From contig NZ_JATACI010000002.1 in NCBI RefSeq assembly GCF_037892195.1, positions 2,108,001 through 2,172,000 of the forward strand: 64,000 nt of DNA, written 5' to 3'. The notes under the pieces were generated by a model, which saw only the letters and a program-made list of their open reading frames with translations, searched no databases and was not told the DNA's origin. Numbering within the stretch: position 1 is the stretch's first letter; each line of letters begins with the position of its first letter. Of the stretch, positions 8,244 through 18,296 are shown one piece after another. This DNA is from Yoonia sp. GPGPB17 (GTDB lineage: Bacteria > Pseudomonadota > Alphaproteobacteria > Rhodobacterales > Rhodobacteraceae). The translations under genes were made by a program, and so were the position numbers.

Positions 8244-9119
8244 ATGGCAGACATAACACTCAGCGGTGCACCAAAAAGCGTGGACACGATTCAGTCCAGC
8301 TATATGGCACAAGTACAGCGGCGCAGGCTTTATGGGGGTCTGACACTTCTGCTCTTCGTTGTCTTGATGGTCTCAGGCTTCAATGTTGCCGATGACCGCA
8401 ACGCCGGTGGTTTTTGGGAAGGCCTGCACCAGATCGGCGACTACCCCGCCGATGTTCTGTCCGAGGCTTGGGAAAAACGCGCCGATCTGCCAGGACTTAT
8501 CGTCAAGTATTTTCCTGCGTTGATTGAAACGATCAATATTGCCGCTGTGTCGACCCTGATTGGGGCCATCGGCGGGCTTTTCCTGTCGCTACTTGGCACC
8601 CGCGGGCTGGCCAAATGGCCGCGCCTGATCCCGCTGTTTCGCCGGATCTCTGATATCATGCGCGCGGTGCCAGAGATCGTGATCGCGCTTGTACTGATTT
8701 TTGTGTTGGGCGGCGGGCCTGTCCCCGCGATGATCGCCATTGCCATTCATACGGCCGGTGCACTGGGAAAGATGTTTTCCGAAGTGGCCGAAAACGCCGA
8801 TCTGAAACCAGTTGAGGGGCTCGCCTCGACCGGCGCGACCTGGTCGCAACGCATGCTCTTGGGCGTATTGCCGCAGATCGCGCCCAACTATGTCAGCTAC
8901 ACGCTTCTGCGATTTGAGATCAATATCCGCGCCTCGGCCATCCTTGGCTTCGTTGGTGCCGGTGGTCTAGGCTATGAGCTGCGCAATGCAATGGCATGGG
9001 GCCCAGGGCGGTTCGACGAAGCTGGCGCGATTTTCATTCTACTGTTCGGCACAATCGTCTTTTTTGATCAGGTATCCAGCCGCTATCGTAATCGTCTGAC
9101 CGAGGGGCAAGGACAATGA
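8244..9119 (+). CDS. phnE: phosphonate ABC transporter permease PhnE (first copy)
   Basis: Inner-membrane permease with several hydrophobic helices, 291 residues from the ATG at 8244. A GTG at 8193 is in frame but would place coding sequence across the 8197-8221 hairpin, so I prefer 8244. The EAA-type ATPase-contact loop is visible as PVEGLASTGATWSQRMLLG. It ends in an ATGA overlap with the second permease. Two PhnE-type permeases in tandem, as here, are common in alphaproteobacterial phn loci and probably form a heterodimeric channel. Confidence 0.92.
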   Translation: MADITLSGAPKSVDTIQSSYMAQVQRRRLYGGLTLLLFVVLMVSGFNVADDRNAGGFWEGLHQIGDYPADVLSEAWEKRADLPGLIVKYFPALIETINIAAVSTLIGAIGGLFLSLLGTRGLAKWPRLIPLFRRISDIMRAVPEIVIALVLIFVLGGGPVPAMIAIAIHTAGALGKMFSEVAENADLKPVEGLASTGATWSQRMLLGVLPQIAPNYVSYTLLRFEINIRASAILGFVGAGGLGYELRNAMAWGPGRFDEAGAIFILLFGTIVFFDQVSSRYRNRLTEGQGQ

Positions 9120-10429
9120 CCGCAACAGACCTGAGCCTTGCCAAACACCAGGCCGATCAGCTTTTTCAACGTAAGCGTCTGTTCAGCTTTGGAATCCCTG
9201 CGGTGATTGCCGCATACCTGATCTATATCTTCTTCGCATTCGATCTGCCCGGTCTTGCGCAACGGGCCAATTGGGACAATGCAGTTACACTGGCGTCTGA
9301 CAGCTGGTCACATAAGGTTCACGTGACGCGCAACAACCGCACGGGCGAAATCGACTATGCGGTCGAAGGCGAACGCAAGGGCCGCTATCCCGAAGGCAAA
9401 CGTCCTGCTTGGGTTTCCGGCGATGAAGTGATTGTCATCGATCTGGGCGCAGACCATATCGTGCGCTACCTGCCAGACAACCGCACCGAGATCGAAATCC
9501 CCGGTTTCCAGACTATCGAGGCCAAGGCCGAAGGCCGCACCGTTACCACCAACCTTCCGGCAGATTTGCCAGACTGGATTTCCGCGTCAGATCGGCGCGT
9601 AGGCATTACAACAGCCGAAGGCCGCATCACACTTACTGGTGCCCGCACCGAAGTGTTCAACTACTTCCCCGGCTGGGAGCTGTTCTGGTTCACCCTCGAC
9701 AGCCCCTATCATGGACATGGTTTGGGTGAAATCATGTTCGGCGCGCGGATTGATCCTGAGCGTGCGAATATTACCGGTGCCATAGCCGACTGGTGGAACA
9801 ACCCGATGTGGCGGCACAAAGATGTCGCCTGGGCGATTGGCGAAACCATCCTCATGGCGTTTTTGGGCACAATGGGTGCAGCCATCATCGCGCTGCCGCT
9901 GGCCTTTCTTGCAGCCAAGCGCTTTTCGCCGATCATGCTATTGCGTGCGGGCACGCGGCGTCTGTTCGACTTTGTACGCGGCGTAGATGCCTTGATTTGG
10001 ACGGTTGTGCTGGCGCGCGCCTTCGGGCCGGGGCCGATGACCGGCGCGTTGGCAATCCTGATCACGGATACCGGGACATTTGGCAAAATCTTCTCCGAAG
10101 CGTTGGAAAACGTCGACAACAAGCAGATCGAAGGTGTCTCATCCACCGGGGCAAAACCCCTGCAACGCTACCGTTTTGGCGTGATCCCGCAAGTGGTGCC
10201 AGTATTGTTGGCGCAAATTCTCTACTTCCTTGAATCCAACACACGCTCGGCGACGATTATTGGCGCGATTACGGGTGGTGGCATCGGCCTGATGTTGACA
10301 CAGGCGATCCAGACCCAAAAAGACTGGGAAGAAGTTGCCTATTACATTGTGCTGATCATCGCCATGGTGATGTTCATGGACTGGTTCTCGGGCTGGTTGC
10401 GCGGTAAGTTGATTGGGCGCAAAGACTGA
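9116..10429 (+). CDS. phnE: phosphonate ABC transporter permease PhnE (second copy, with periplasmic insert)
   Basis: Partner permease of 437 residues, longer than the first copy. After an N-terminal helix (about residues 25-45) there is a polar region to about residue 220, probably periplasmic. The conserved permease helices and the EAA loop ([19 protein letters not shown]) are in the C-terminal half. The start overlaps the preceding stop (ATGA), and its own stop overlaps the next start (TGATG), which implies coupled translation. The polar insert is typical of the longer PhnE in this group; its function is unknown to me. Confidence 0.92.
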   Translation: MTATDLSLAKHQADQLFQRKRLFSFGIPAVIAAYLIYIFFAFDLPGLAQRANWDNAVTLASDSWSHKVHVTRNNRTGEIDYAVEGERKGRYPEGKRPAWVSGDEVIVIDLGADHIVRYLPDNRTEIEIPGFQTIEAKAEGRTVTTNLPADLPDWISASDRRVGITTAEGRITLTGARTEVFNYFPGWELFWFTLDSPYHGHGLGEIMFGARIDPERANITGAIADWWNNPMWRHKDVAWAIGETILMAFLGTMGAAIIALPLAFLAAKRFSPIMLLRAGTRRLFDFVRGVDALIWTVVLARAFGPGPMTGALAILITDTGTFGKIFSEALENVDNKQIEGVSSTGAKPLQRYRFGVIPQVVPVLLAQILYFLESNTRSATIIGAITGGGIGLMLTQAIQTQKDWEEVAYYIVLIIAMVMFMDWFSGWLRGKLIGRKD

Positions 10430-11046
10430 TGGCACGCCTTTCAAAAGAGACACCCTTCATCCATCCCGAGTGCGAAATTACTGACAGCACATTTGGCGCT
10501 TTCGTCGAGATCGGAAAAGGCAGCCGTGTGGCCAATGCCGTTTTTGGGGATTACAGCTATTGCGACCGATATGCCGATATCGCCAATGCGCGAATTGGAA
10601 AGTTTGCCAATATCGCGGCCTTCTCGCGCATTGGGGCCACCGATCATCCGTTGCACACGGCAACCTGCCACCATTTTCTGTATCGCTCGGATGACTATTG
10701 GGATGATGCGCCACGTGATGACGCATTCTTTGCCCACCGCAAGTCCCGCACGGCCCATATCGGCCATGACACATGGATCGGCGCAGGCGCGATGATCAAG
10801 CCAGAAGTAACCTTGGGCGATGGCACAGTTGTGGCGGCCGGTGCGGTGGTAACAAAGGATGTCGCCCCCTACACAATTGTCGCCGGAACACCTGCCACAC
10901 CATTGCGGTTGCGCCAACCACGTCAGATCGCAGACCGGCTGATCGCGCTAGCCTACTGGGACTGGCCCCACGATGCATTGCTCGCGGCTCTACAGGATTT
11001 CCGCACCTTGGAAGCTGCGGCTTTTTTGGAAAAATACGAACCCTAG
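10429..11046 (+). CDS. phosphonate-metabolism hexapeptide-repeat transferase
   Basis: A 205-residue left-handed beta-helix acyltransferase of the type found in phn operons. Hexapeptide repeats appear as [18 protein letters not shown] in the N-terminal part and [19 protein letters not shown] further on, with the conserved HDTWIGAGA block. It probably acetylates an aminophosphonate or a pathway intermediate; the substrate is not readable from sequence. It is the last gene of the plus-strand uptake block and ends 4 bases into the convergent phnF. Confidence 0.85.
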   Translation: MARLSKETPFIHPECEITDSTFGAFVEIGKGSRVANAVFGDYSYCDRYADIANARIGKFANIAAFSRIGATDHPLHTATCHHFLYRSDDYWDDAPRDDAFFAHRKSRTAHIGHDTWIGAGAMIKPEVTLGDGTVVAAGAVVTKDVAPYTIVAGTPATPLRLRQPRQIADRLIALAYWDWPHDALLAALQDFRTLEAAAFLEKYEP

Positions 11047-11762
11047 CCCTCCAAAGTGAGCGTCACCCGGTCGCCTGCAAACCACGTTCGTCCGTACTCC
11101 ACTGGGTGGTAAGCCTCATCAACATTGACGCCCGAGGACCGAATAAGCGGATCACCCTGCGCGATTTGCAGGTGCAGCGCCTGGGTCGCCGTGGCGCGAG
11201 TGGCCGTCAGGCGGGTCGAAGCGCGGGTATAATCATGCACACCCACGGCGCGCAGTGCTTCGGTCACACTGCTCGTGTCTTCAAGGGCCTGCGCTATTTC
11301 GGCCAACCGTAAGATCGGAAAGAGACTTTCGAAAACCGCAATTGGCTGGCCATCGGCCAAGGACAAACCGTGATAAGCGCAAATCGTATCACCCTTTGCG
11401 ATGTTCAGCGCGCTGGCCTCTCCATCCGTTGCGGCGCGTTCTTCAATCTGCAGAACCCGCTTGTCAGGTCGGCGACCGGCAGCGATCAGATTCTGGTGAA
11501 ACCGCACCCGCTTGCCGATGGGATAGTCCGTAGGCGTCGCGGCCACGAAAGCCCCGGCACCGCGCCGCGTACGGATCAGCCCTTCGTCCACCAGCGCCGC
11601 AATACCGTGGCGCACGGTATGCCGGTTGACGCCGAAGCGTTCAGCCAGCGCCGCTTCGGTCGGCAGCTTATCACCGGGGGCATAACGCCCTTCGGCCAGA
11701 TCGCCGCGCAAGGCTGCGGCGATGGCCTTCCAGATGGGTGTTTTGTCTGAAGTGTTACGCAA
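11043..11762 (-). CDS. phnF: GntR-family phosphonate regulator PhnF
   Basis: Transcription factor of 239 residues with an N-terminal winged helix-turn-helix ([29 protein letters not shown], residues about 30-58, read in two halves) and a C-terminal UTRA effector-binding domain. PhnF proteins typically repress phn genes. It is divergent from phnG with an 81-base AT-rich spacer at 11763-11843 where its operator should lie, and it splits the uptake block from the lyase block. Confidence 0.9.
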   Translation of the reverse strand: MRNTSDKTPIWKAIAAALRGDLAEGRYAPGDKLPTEAALAERFGVNRHTVRHGIAALVDEGLIRTRRGAGAFVAATPTDYPIGKRVRFHQNLIAAGRRPDKRVLQIEERAATDGEASALNIAKGDTICAYHGLSLADGQPIAVFESLFPILRLAEIAQALEDTSSVTEALRAVGVHDYTRASTRLTATRATATQALHLQIAQGDPLIRSSGVNVDEAYHPVEYGRTWFAGDRVTLTLEG

Positions 11763-11809
11763 GTTTCACAATTCTCCTCTGTCTTCTGGAGCGCTATATG
11801 ATAAGATAT

Positions 11810-11823
11810 GTATAGTTGTATAG
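11810..11823. promoter_or_regulatory. candidate PhnF operator region
   Basis: GTATAG-TT-GTATAG, a six-base direct repeat in an AT-rich stretch between the divergent phnF and phnG starts. The position fits a GntR-type autoregulatory site, but the symmetry is direct rather than inverted, so this is a weak call. Confidence 0.3.
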
Positions 11824-11843
11824 GAATTGGGTAAGTTGTCGAG

Positions 11844-12299
11844 ATGAAAGACACCTTTGATGAAAATATCCCCCGCAAAAAGTGGATGGGGCTGATGGCC
11901 AGAGCGCCAGAAGGACGCGTTGCCGCCTTGCTTGGAGCCGCGATGCCGCGACCGGATTTCACTTGGCTACGCGCCCCTGAAATTGGCAGCACGATGGTGC
12001 GCGGGCGCGCGGGCGGAACTGGCGCCCCCTTTAATTTGGGTGAGATGACAGTAACCCGCTGCGCCTTGACGCTTGCCAATGGCGCGGTCGGGCACGCCTA
12101 TATCCAAGGGCGCAGAAAGGCAGATGCAGAAGCAGCCGCATTGGTTGACGCTTTGATGCAAACCCCCGCTGCGGACCAGCTACGCAGCGCCGTGCTGGAC
12201 CCGCTGGAGGCTGAAATTGCGGCGACCCGCACCAGCCGCGCTGCAAAAGCCGCGGCCACTAAGGTTGATTTCTTCACAATGGTACGGGGAGAAGACTGA
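11844..12299 (+). CDS. phnG: C-P lyase complex subunit PhnG
   Basis: Component of the PhnGHIJ core that forms and cleaves alkylphosphonate-ribose triphosphate intermediates. The 151-residue length is normal. It begins MKDTFDENIPRKKWMGLMARAP and contains PEIGSTMVRGRAGGTGAPFNLGE (residues about 45-68, quoted as two blocks: PEIGSTMVRGRA and GGTGAPFNLGE) and the C-terminal KVDFFTMVRGED. The stop overlaps the phnH start (TGATG). It opens the lyase operon phnG-H-I-J-K-L-N-M. Confidence 0.93.
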   Translation: MKDTFDENIPRKKWMGLMARAPEGRVAALLGAAMPRPDFTWLRAPEIGSTMVRGRAGGTGAPFNLGEMTVTRCALTLANGAVGHAYIQGRRKADAEAAALVDALMQTPAADQLRSAVLDPLEAEIAATRTSRAAKAAATKVDFFTMVRGED

Positions 12300-12863
12300 T
12301 GCAGACTCAGACACTTTCGAGGGGCTTTGATAATCCCGCAGTGCAATCCGCCCATGCGTTCCGCGGCGTGATGGAGGCGATGGCACGGCCTGGCAGTATT
12401 CACAGCATCACCGGTGCACAACCACCTGCGCCATTGTCGCCTGCAGCGGCTGTCGTTTTGCTAACGCTCTGTGATACTGAAACGCCGGTTTATCTGGCTG
12501 GTGCCGCTGATTGTGATGCAGTCCGCAGCTGGCTCGCTTTTCACACGGGCGCACCCATGTCCGGGCCATCCCACGCGATGTTCGCTGTCGGCACATGGGC
12601 CGCACTTGGCCCGCTGTCAGCCTACCCTATTGGCACGTCAGAATATCCTGATCGCTCGGCCACGCTAATCGTTGAAAGCGCGACGCTCGCAGCATCCGGC
12701 GCAACTTTGGCTAAGCCCGGGCATTCAGGACCGCGCCACACTCTCATTGCCGGATATGGCGCCATTTCAGCAGAACAATGCGCTGTTTCCATTGGGGCTG
12801 GATTTCATTTTCACCAGTGGGGATCGGCTTGCCGCGCTCCCACGCTCAACAGAGGTGTCATAA
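12299..12863 (+). CDS. phnH: C-P lyase complex subunit PhnH (frame broken at about 12712)
   Basis: PLP-transferase-fold subunit of the C-P lyase core. The N-terminal two thirds (RGFDNPAVQSAHAFRGVMEAM, then VYLAGAADCD and IGTSEYPDRSATLIVE) are in frame 2. From about 12712 the conserved ending (GIQDRATLSLPDMAPFQQ, then TSGDRLAALPRSTEV) continues in another frame to a TAA at 12861-12863. The break is at GCTAAGCCC (12710-12718) where GCTGGCCC would restore a normal protein. Read literally, PhnH fuses to PhnI through a nonsense linker; I consider that an artefact. Confidence 0.85.
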
Positions 12864-13953
12864 TGTATGTTGCCGTTAAAGGTGGTGAGCGGGCGATAGA
12901 AAACGCCCATGCATGGTTGGCCGAGGAACGCCGGGGCGATACTGATGTTGCAGAACTGAGCATTGACCAAATCCGGGAGCAACTCAGCCTCGCCGTTAAC
13001 CGCGTCATGGCCGAGGGTTCACTTTATGACCCAGACCTTGCGGCACTGGCGATCAAACAGGCGCGCGGCGATTTGATCGAGGCGATTTTCCTGATCCGCG
13101 CCTACCGCACCACGCTGCCACGCTTTGGTGCATCAGAACCCATCGATACAGGCGCAATGGCCTGCGACAGGCGCATATCCGCGACATTCAAAGACTTGCC
13201 CGGTGGGCAGGTGCTGGGACCAACCTTTGACTACACGCACCGTCTGCTTGATTTCAAACTCGCAGCAGATGGCACGGTGCCCACAGCCCCAACACGCGAG
13301 GCAGAACCAGGTGACGTGCCCCACGTCACCGCGTTCCTTAACCGTGAGGGCCTAATCGAAGAGGCCCCTCTGGATGATACCCCGCCACCTGACCTGACCC
13401 GCGAGCCACTTGAAATGCTTAGGCTGATCGGGCTTTGCGTCTACAGGCGCTGACCCGTGCAGACGAAGGGTTTACACTTGGCCTCGCGTATTCAACGCAG
13501 CGCGGCTATGCCCGCAATCACGCCTTTGTCGGGGAACTTCGCATCGGCACAGTGCCGGTCGAGATGGAGATCCCCGAGTTAGGCTTTGCGATTGAAATCG
13601 GCGAAGTGACACTGACCGAATGCGAAACCATCAACCAGTTCAAAGGGTCCAAGACCGAGCCGCCGCAATTCACCCGCGGCTATGGCTTGGTCTTTGGACA
13701 GACCGAACGCAAGGCTATCTCAATGGCCCTGGTCGACCGGGCATTGCGGTGGGAAGAACTGGGTGAGGACGATGAAGGCGCGCCTGCGCAGGATGCGGAA
13801 TTCGTTCTGTATCATGCAGACAATATTCAGGCGACCGGCTTTCTCGAACACATCAAGCTGCCCCACTACGTCGACTTTCAGTCCGAGTTGGAACTGGTGC
13901 GCAAACTGCGGCGCGAAGCGGGCGCGGGCCATGTGCAGGAGGCCGCAGAATGA
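12863..13953 (+). CDS. phnI: C-P lyase complex subunit PhnI (frame broken at about 13420)
   Basis: With PhnG, PhnH and PhnL it forms the ribosylated phosphonate triphosphate; PhnI is the nucleosidase-like subunit. The start at 12863 (MYVAVKGGERAIENAHAW) overlaps the phnH TAA. The frame is good to REPLEML near 13418. The rest (LRLQALTRADEGFTLGLAYSTQRG, given here as LRLQALTRADEGF and TLGLAYSTQRG) is in another frame, ending at 13953. The site reads GCTTAGGC (13417-13424); GCTGGC would give a continuous protein of about 363 residues. Its end overlaps a small ORF before phnJ. Confidence 0.86.
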
Positions 13954-14078
13954 CGGTCAGGACTGTTTTGTTCGGCATCGGCGATGTGCTGATAGACAGG
14001 CAGCGGCATCTGGCTTGGGCCAACGAACCGGGCGCAGATGATTTACGTGCACAACTTGAAAAACGAGGGCTGCTATGA
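13950..14078 (+). CDS. 42-residue ORF between phnI and phnJ, resembling a HAD N-terminus
   Basis: ATG at 13950 overlaps the phnI stop and the TGA at 14076-14078 overlaps the phnJ start, so it fits exactly between two coupled genes. The product starts MTVRTVLFGIGDVLID, which resembles the nucleophile motif of HAD phosphatases (hhFDhGxVL), but with Gly where the catalytic Asp should be. It then ends after only 42 residues. It may be a remnant of a HAD hydrolase, a genuine micro-gene, or a spacer that happens to be open. Not recognised otherwise. Confidence 0.4.
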   Translation: MTVRTVLFGIGDVLIDRQRHLAWANEPGADDLRAQLEKRGLL

Positions 14079-14932
14079 CCGATCAAGCCTATAATTTCGC
14101 ATATTTGGACGAACAGACGAAGCGGATGATCCGGCGTGCCATCCTCAAAGGGCTTGCAATCCCGGGGTATCAGGTGCCTTTTGCGTCGCGCGAGATGCCA
14201 ATGCCTTATGGTTGGGGGACAGGCGGCGTGCAGGTTTCTGCTGCCGTTCTGGTGCCGGAAGATACCTTCAAAGTCATTGATCAGGGCGCAGATGACACCA
14301 CCAATGCCGTGTCAATCAGAACGTTCTTTGAGCGGACAGCGGGGGTTGCAACAACGACTGCAACGGCAAAGGCTTCCGTCATTCAGACCCGCCACCGCAT
14401 CCCTGAAGAGCCACTGACCGACGGGCAGATCCTTGTCTATCAGGTGCCAATCCCCGAACCGCTCAGGTTTCTTGAGCCGCGCGAAAGCGAGACCCGCAAA
14501 ATGCATAGCCTGGAAGAATACGGTTTGATGCATGTGAAGCTATACGAAGATATCAGTCGGCACGGGCATATCGCGACCTCTTACGCCTATCCCGTAAAGG
14601 TCGAGGGCCGCTATGTCATGGACCCTTCCCCCATTCCAAAGTTCGACAACCCAAAACTGGGGGATATGGCTGCAATCCAGCTGTTTGGCGCAGGCCGCGA
14701 ACAACGTATCTATGCGCTGCCGCCCTATACGCAGGTGGCTAGCCTTGATTTCGAGGATCACCCATTTGAAGCCTCGAAGGCCGATCATGCCTGCGGCCTT
14801 TGTGGTGCAGAGCATAGCTATCTTGACGAGGTCATCGTGGATGACGCGGGTGGACGGATGTTTGTCTGCTCGGACACAGATTATTGCGAAGCCCGCCAAG
14901 CGGCTGGTCACAAGGGAAAGGACGCCGCATGA
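14075..14932 (+). CDS. phnJ: alpha-D-ribose 1-methylphosphonate 5-phosphate C-P lyase PhnJ
   Basis: Radical-SAM-type enzyme that breaks the carbon-phosphorus bond. The 285 residues end in the cysteine cluster CGLCGAEHSYLDE then FVCSDTDYCEAR (C-x2-C-x21-C-x5-C, residues about 240-272), which binds the [4Fe-4S] cluster and supplies the thiyl-radical cysteine. The N-terminal start YNFAYLDEQTKRMIRR is typical. It overlaps the small ORF upstream and phnK downstream (both ATGA). It is intact, unlike several neighbours. Confidence 0.96.
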   Translation: MTDQAYNFAYLDEQTKRMIRRAILKGLAIPGYQVPFASREMPMPYGWGTGGVQVSAAVLVPEDTFKVIDQGADDTTNAVSIRTFFERTAGVATTTATAKASVIQTRHRIPEEPLTDGQILVYQVPIPEPLRFLEPRESETRKMHSLEEYGLMHVKLYEDISRHGHIATSYAYPVKVEGRYVMDPSPIPKFDNPKLGDMAAIQLFGAGREQRIYALPPYTQVASLDFEDHPFEASKADHACGLCGAEHSYLDEVIVDDAGGRMFVCSDTDYCEARQAAGHKGKDAA

Positions 14933-15699
14933 CACCTTTGCTGTCTGTTCAGGGGATAACCAAGCGCTATGGCGCACATATCGGCTGTGCTGACGTATCC
15001 TTTGATCTGTACCCCGGTGAGGTCATGGGGATCGTTGGCGAAAGCGGGTCGGGTAAATCAACCCTGCTGAACTGTATGGCCGGGCACCTGACCCCGGATG
15101 CAGGCGAGGTTGTCTTTGATACACGCGCCGACGGCCCACAGGATACTGTCACCATGTCAGAGCCTGCCCGACGGATGCTATCGCGCACGGACTGGGCCTT
15201 TGTGCACCAGCATGCTCGCGATGGCTTGCGCATGGGTGTCAGCGCTGGCGGCAACGTGGGCGAGCGGTTAATGGCCGTTGGCGAACGTCACTACGGTGAC
15301 ATCCGCGACAAGGCGACCGATTGGTTGCAGCGGGTGGAAATCAGCGCCGATCGTGTCGATGATCGGCCCACCACATTTTCCGGCGGCATGCAGCAGCGCT
15401 TACAGATTGCCCGCAATCTGGTCACCGGTCCGCGCCTCGTTTTCATGGATGAACCGACAGGCGGGCTTGATGTTTCGGTGCAGGCGCGGCTTTTGGATCT
15501 CTTGCGGGGGCTGGTCCGCGACATGGGGCTATCGGCCATCATCGTGACCCATGATCTGGCGGTCGTGCGCCTTTTGGCAGATCGCTTGATGGTGATGAAA
15601 TCGGGGCATGTGGTCGAGGCGGGCCTGACTGATCAAGTCTTAGATGACCCGCAACATCCCTATAGCCAGCTTCTGGTCAGCTCTGTTTTACAGGTGTAA
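14929..15699 (+). CDS. phnK: C-P lyase accessory ATPase PhnK
   Basis: ABC-type ATPase without a membrane partner; it docks on the PhnGHIJ core. The start at 14929 (MTPLLSVQGITKRYG) overlaps the phnJ stop. Walker A is GESGSGKST, the signature FSGGMQQR, and Walker B LVFMDEPTGGLD, followed by the H-loop IIVTHDLAVV. Length is 256 residues. PhnL follows after a 3-base gap. Confidence 0.94.
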   Translation: MTPLLSVQGITKRYGAHIGCADVSFDLYPGEVMGIVGESGSGKSTLLNCMAGHLTPDAGEVVFDTRADGPQDTVTMSEPARRMLSRTDWAFVHQHARDGLRMGVSAGGNVGERLMAVGERHYGDIRDKATDWLQRVEISADRVDDRPTTFSGGMQQRLQIARNLVTGPRLVFMDEPTGGLDVSVQARLLDLLRGLVRDMGLSAIIVTHDLAVVRLLADRLMVMKSGHVVEAGLTDQVLDDPQHPYSQLLVSSVLQV

Positions 15700-15702
15700 G
15701 AA

Positions 15703-16384
15703 ATGATAGAACTTAATGATGTGTCCAAAACCTTCACGCTGCACAATCAGGGCAGTGCAGAAATTGGGGTTCTCAACGATGTTTCGATGCATGTGGCCCC
15801 CGGCGAATGCGTGGCGCTAACTGGCGCATCGGGGGCGGGCAAGTCCACCCTGATGCGCATGATATACGGCAACTACCTGACGCAGGCAGGCGAAATCCGC
15901 ATTGGCAATGTAGATCTGGTCAAGGCAGAACCGCGCGAGGTGATCCGGCTTAGACGCGAAGTGCTGGGCTATGTCAGCCAGTTCCTGCGGGTGGTGCCCC
16001 GGGTGTCAACACTGGATGTCGTGGCTGAACCGTTGCGGGCGGTCGGTGCGTCAGCGGATGACGCGCAAGCGCGCGCGCGCGCTTCTGACACAACTCAATA
16101 TCCCCGAAAGGCTTTGGTCGTTGTCGCCGACAACCTTTTCCGGCGGCGAACAACAGCGCGTAAACATCGCACGGGGTTTTGCCCATCCCTATCCTGCGAT
16201 GCTGCTGGATGAACCGACCGCAAGTCTGGATGCAGCCAACCGCAAGGTTGTTCTTTCACTGATCACAGAGGCCAAAGACCGTGGCGCGGCCATCATCGGT
16301 ATTTTCCACGACGAGGCCGCACGCGCACAGGTCTGTGACCGCGAAATTGACGTGGGCCAATTTACCCCCGGAATGGCGGCATGA
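15703..16384 (+). CDS. phnL: C-P lyase accessory ATPase PhnL (frame broken at a GC repeat)
   Basis: Second ABC-like ATPase of the pathway, needed with PhnGHI to attach phosphonate to ATP. The N-terminal half is in the first frame (Walker [11 protein letters not shown], then [21 protein letters not shown]). From about 16080 the second half ([14 protein letters not shown], Walker [12 protein letters not shown]) is in another frame and ends in an ATGA overlap with phnN. The switch is inside (GC)7 at 16069-16082: loss of one GC unit or gain of one base would explain it. The dinucleotide run suggests a sequence or replication slippage indel. Confidence 0.85.
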
Positions 16385-16926
16385 ACGGGGGGCGACTTAT
16401 TGCCGTTGTTGGACCATCAGGCGTTGGCAAGGACAGTGTGATGGCGGGTATTCACGCGGCCATGCCACAGCTGCATCTGGTGCGCCGTGTAATTACCCGT
16501 GCGCCTGCACTGAAGGGTGAAGACTATGATGCCGTGACGGTCAGCCAGTTTCAGCAGATGATCGCGGACGGAGCGTTTTCAATCCATTGGGGTGCACATG
16601 ATCTTTGCTACGGCCTGCCGGTCACAGTGAAATACCAGTTGAATAAGGGCACCGATTGTATGGCTAATTTTTCCCGTAAAGCATTAGCACAGGCCACCCA
16701 GATTTTTCCGCGCTTCTCTGTCCTGAACATCACCGCAGAGCCCGCAACGCTGGCCAGTAGGCTGGCCGATCGCGCACGCGAAACCGAAGAAGAGATTATC
16801 AGGCGGCTGGCCCAAGCGGATAAACCACTCCCTTCGGGGCTTGATGTGATCCATCTGTCCAATGATGGCCCGCTACAACAGACCGTGGCACGCGCCGTTG
16901 CCGCGCTTCAACCAGCCAGGGTGTAG
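16381..16926 (+). CDS. phnN: ribose 1,5-bisphosphate phosphokinase PhnN
   Basis: Phosphorylates ribose 1,5-bisphosphate to PRPP, recycling the ribose left after C-P cleavage. The 181 residues start with a guanylate-kinase-like P-loop ([11 protein letters not shown]), followed by [18 protein letters not shown] and [11 protein letters not shown]. It overlaps phnL by ATGA. A 79-base spacer without a gene separates it from phnM. Confidence 0.93.
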   Translation: MNGGRLIAVVGPSGVGKDSVMAGIHAAMPQLHLVRRVITRAPALKGEDYDAVTVSQFQQMIADGAFSIHWGAHDLCYGLPVTVKYQLNKGTDCMANFSRKALAQATQIFPRFSVLNITAEPATLASRLADRARETEEEIIRRLAQADKPLPSGLDVIHLSNDGPLQQTVARAVAALQPARV

Positions 16927-17005
16927 CGATGGTGCGCCTCACACAGTTTCAGACCATCAAAACCCAATCAGCGGCAATCAGCATTTCACAATTCGAGAGA
17001 TTAGC

Positions 17006-18198
17006 ATGAACTCCCCTTTTCCAAAGCCTGCGATTAAAGCGGCATATGATCGTGACGTGCCTGGCAATCTCTGTCTGGCCAACGCACGGCTGGTGTTGCC
17101 AGAGCAGGTCATTAATGGCGCGCTCACGATAGAGCATGGCGAAATTGTCGATGTAACCCAGGGCGATCATATCCCGACCGACGGCATCGACTGTGAAGGT
17201 GATCTGGTCATACCCGGTCTGGTCGAACTGCATACAGACAACCTTGAACGCCACATCGAACCGCGCCCCGCCGTGGATTGGCCACATCTGCCCGCACTGA
17301 TCGCACATGATGCAGAGCTGGCTTCGACCGGTATCACAACCGTGTTCGATGCGATGCGCGTGGGGTCCATCCATTCAGGCAAAGGCCGCTATATCGACTA
17401 TGCGCGCAAACTGGCGGATGAGCTGTTGGCCGCCCGTGCCGCTGGCATGTTCAAGATCAGCCACTTCCTGCATTTGCGAGCTGAAGTCTGCTCAGAAACC
17501 CTGCTCGAAGAGCTGGCAGCTTTGGACCCGAGGATCGCGTAGGGATCGTCAGTCTGATGGACCACACGCCCGGTCAACGCCAGTTCCGTGATCTGTCCGC
17601 GCTGAAAACCTATGTGGCCAAGAAACGCGGCATGAATGATGCAGAGTTCGCTGACCACGTGGAAAACTTGCTGGGTCTGCAAAAGAAGTTTGGGGCCAAG
17701 CATGAACGCGGCGCCGTCGTCGAAGCGCAGCGTCTGGGCGCGGTACTGGCCAGCCACGACGATACGACCGCCGCGCATGTCACCACATCCGCCGAAAATG
17801 GCGTCGGCTTTGCCGAGTTCCCCACAACGGCTGAGGCAGCCCAAGCCTGTCAGGCGCAGGGCATTGCCGTCATGATGGGGGCACCCAATCTGATCCGAGG
17901 CGGCTCGCATTCAGGCAATGTCGCGGCAAAGGACCTGGCGCAGGCTGGTCTGCTGAACATCATTTCATCGGACTACGTGCCATCCGCGCTGCTGTTGTCG
18001 GCCTTCTATCTGTCGGAAATATGGGATGACCTGCCAAGAGCCGTCGCCACAGTGACCCACAACCCGGCCAAGGCAGCCCGGCTGGATGACCGGGGCGCAT
18101 TGCAAATCGGTTTGCGCGGCGACGTACTGAGGGTGCGCCACATCGGCAAAACGCCCCTGCTACACGGTGTTTGGAGTCAGGGAACACGGGTCTGCTAG
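17006..18198 (+). CDS. phnM: alpha-D-ribose 1-methylphosphonate 5-triphosphate diphosphatase PhnM (frame broken at about 17531)
   Basis: Amidohydrolase-fold enzyme that removes pyrophosphate before C-P cleavage. I start at the ATG at 17006 (MNSPFPKPAI) after a GAGAG stretch. Metal-site blocks are VELHTDNLERH, HFLHLRAEVC, SLMDHTPGQRQF, RGGSHSGN and SSDYVPS. The last three lie in a second frame: after ALDPR the text reads CCGAGGATCGCGTAG (from 17528), and one extra G restores DPEDRVGIVSLMDH. Total about 396 residues. Last gene of the lyase operon. Confidence 0.87.
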
Positions 18199-18296
18199 GT
18201 GCGCGAATGGCAGACTTGACCGCCTAGTCAGATATTTTGCTGTGCGCTACCAGAGGCTGCCTTTGCCCCAAGACACGTGTCGATGCAAAACCAGAC

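Noticed and set aside
12299..13453. A natural PhnH-PhnI fusion protein
   Set aside because: The linker is nonsense, the conserved end of PhnH is in another frame, and the phnI ATG overlaps the phnH stop in the usual way. The fusion is produced by the break at 12710.
1806..18252. Nine-base inverted repeat flanking the Mo-hydroxylase/phosphonate block as insertion ends
   Set aside because: A nine-base match between two flanks of about 100-160 bases has a fair chance of arising randomly, and no recombinase is present. Mentioned only as context.
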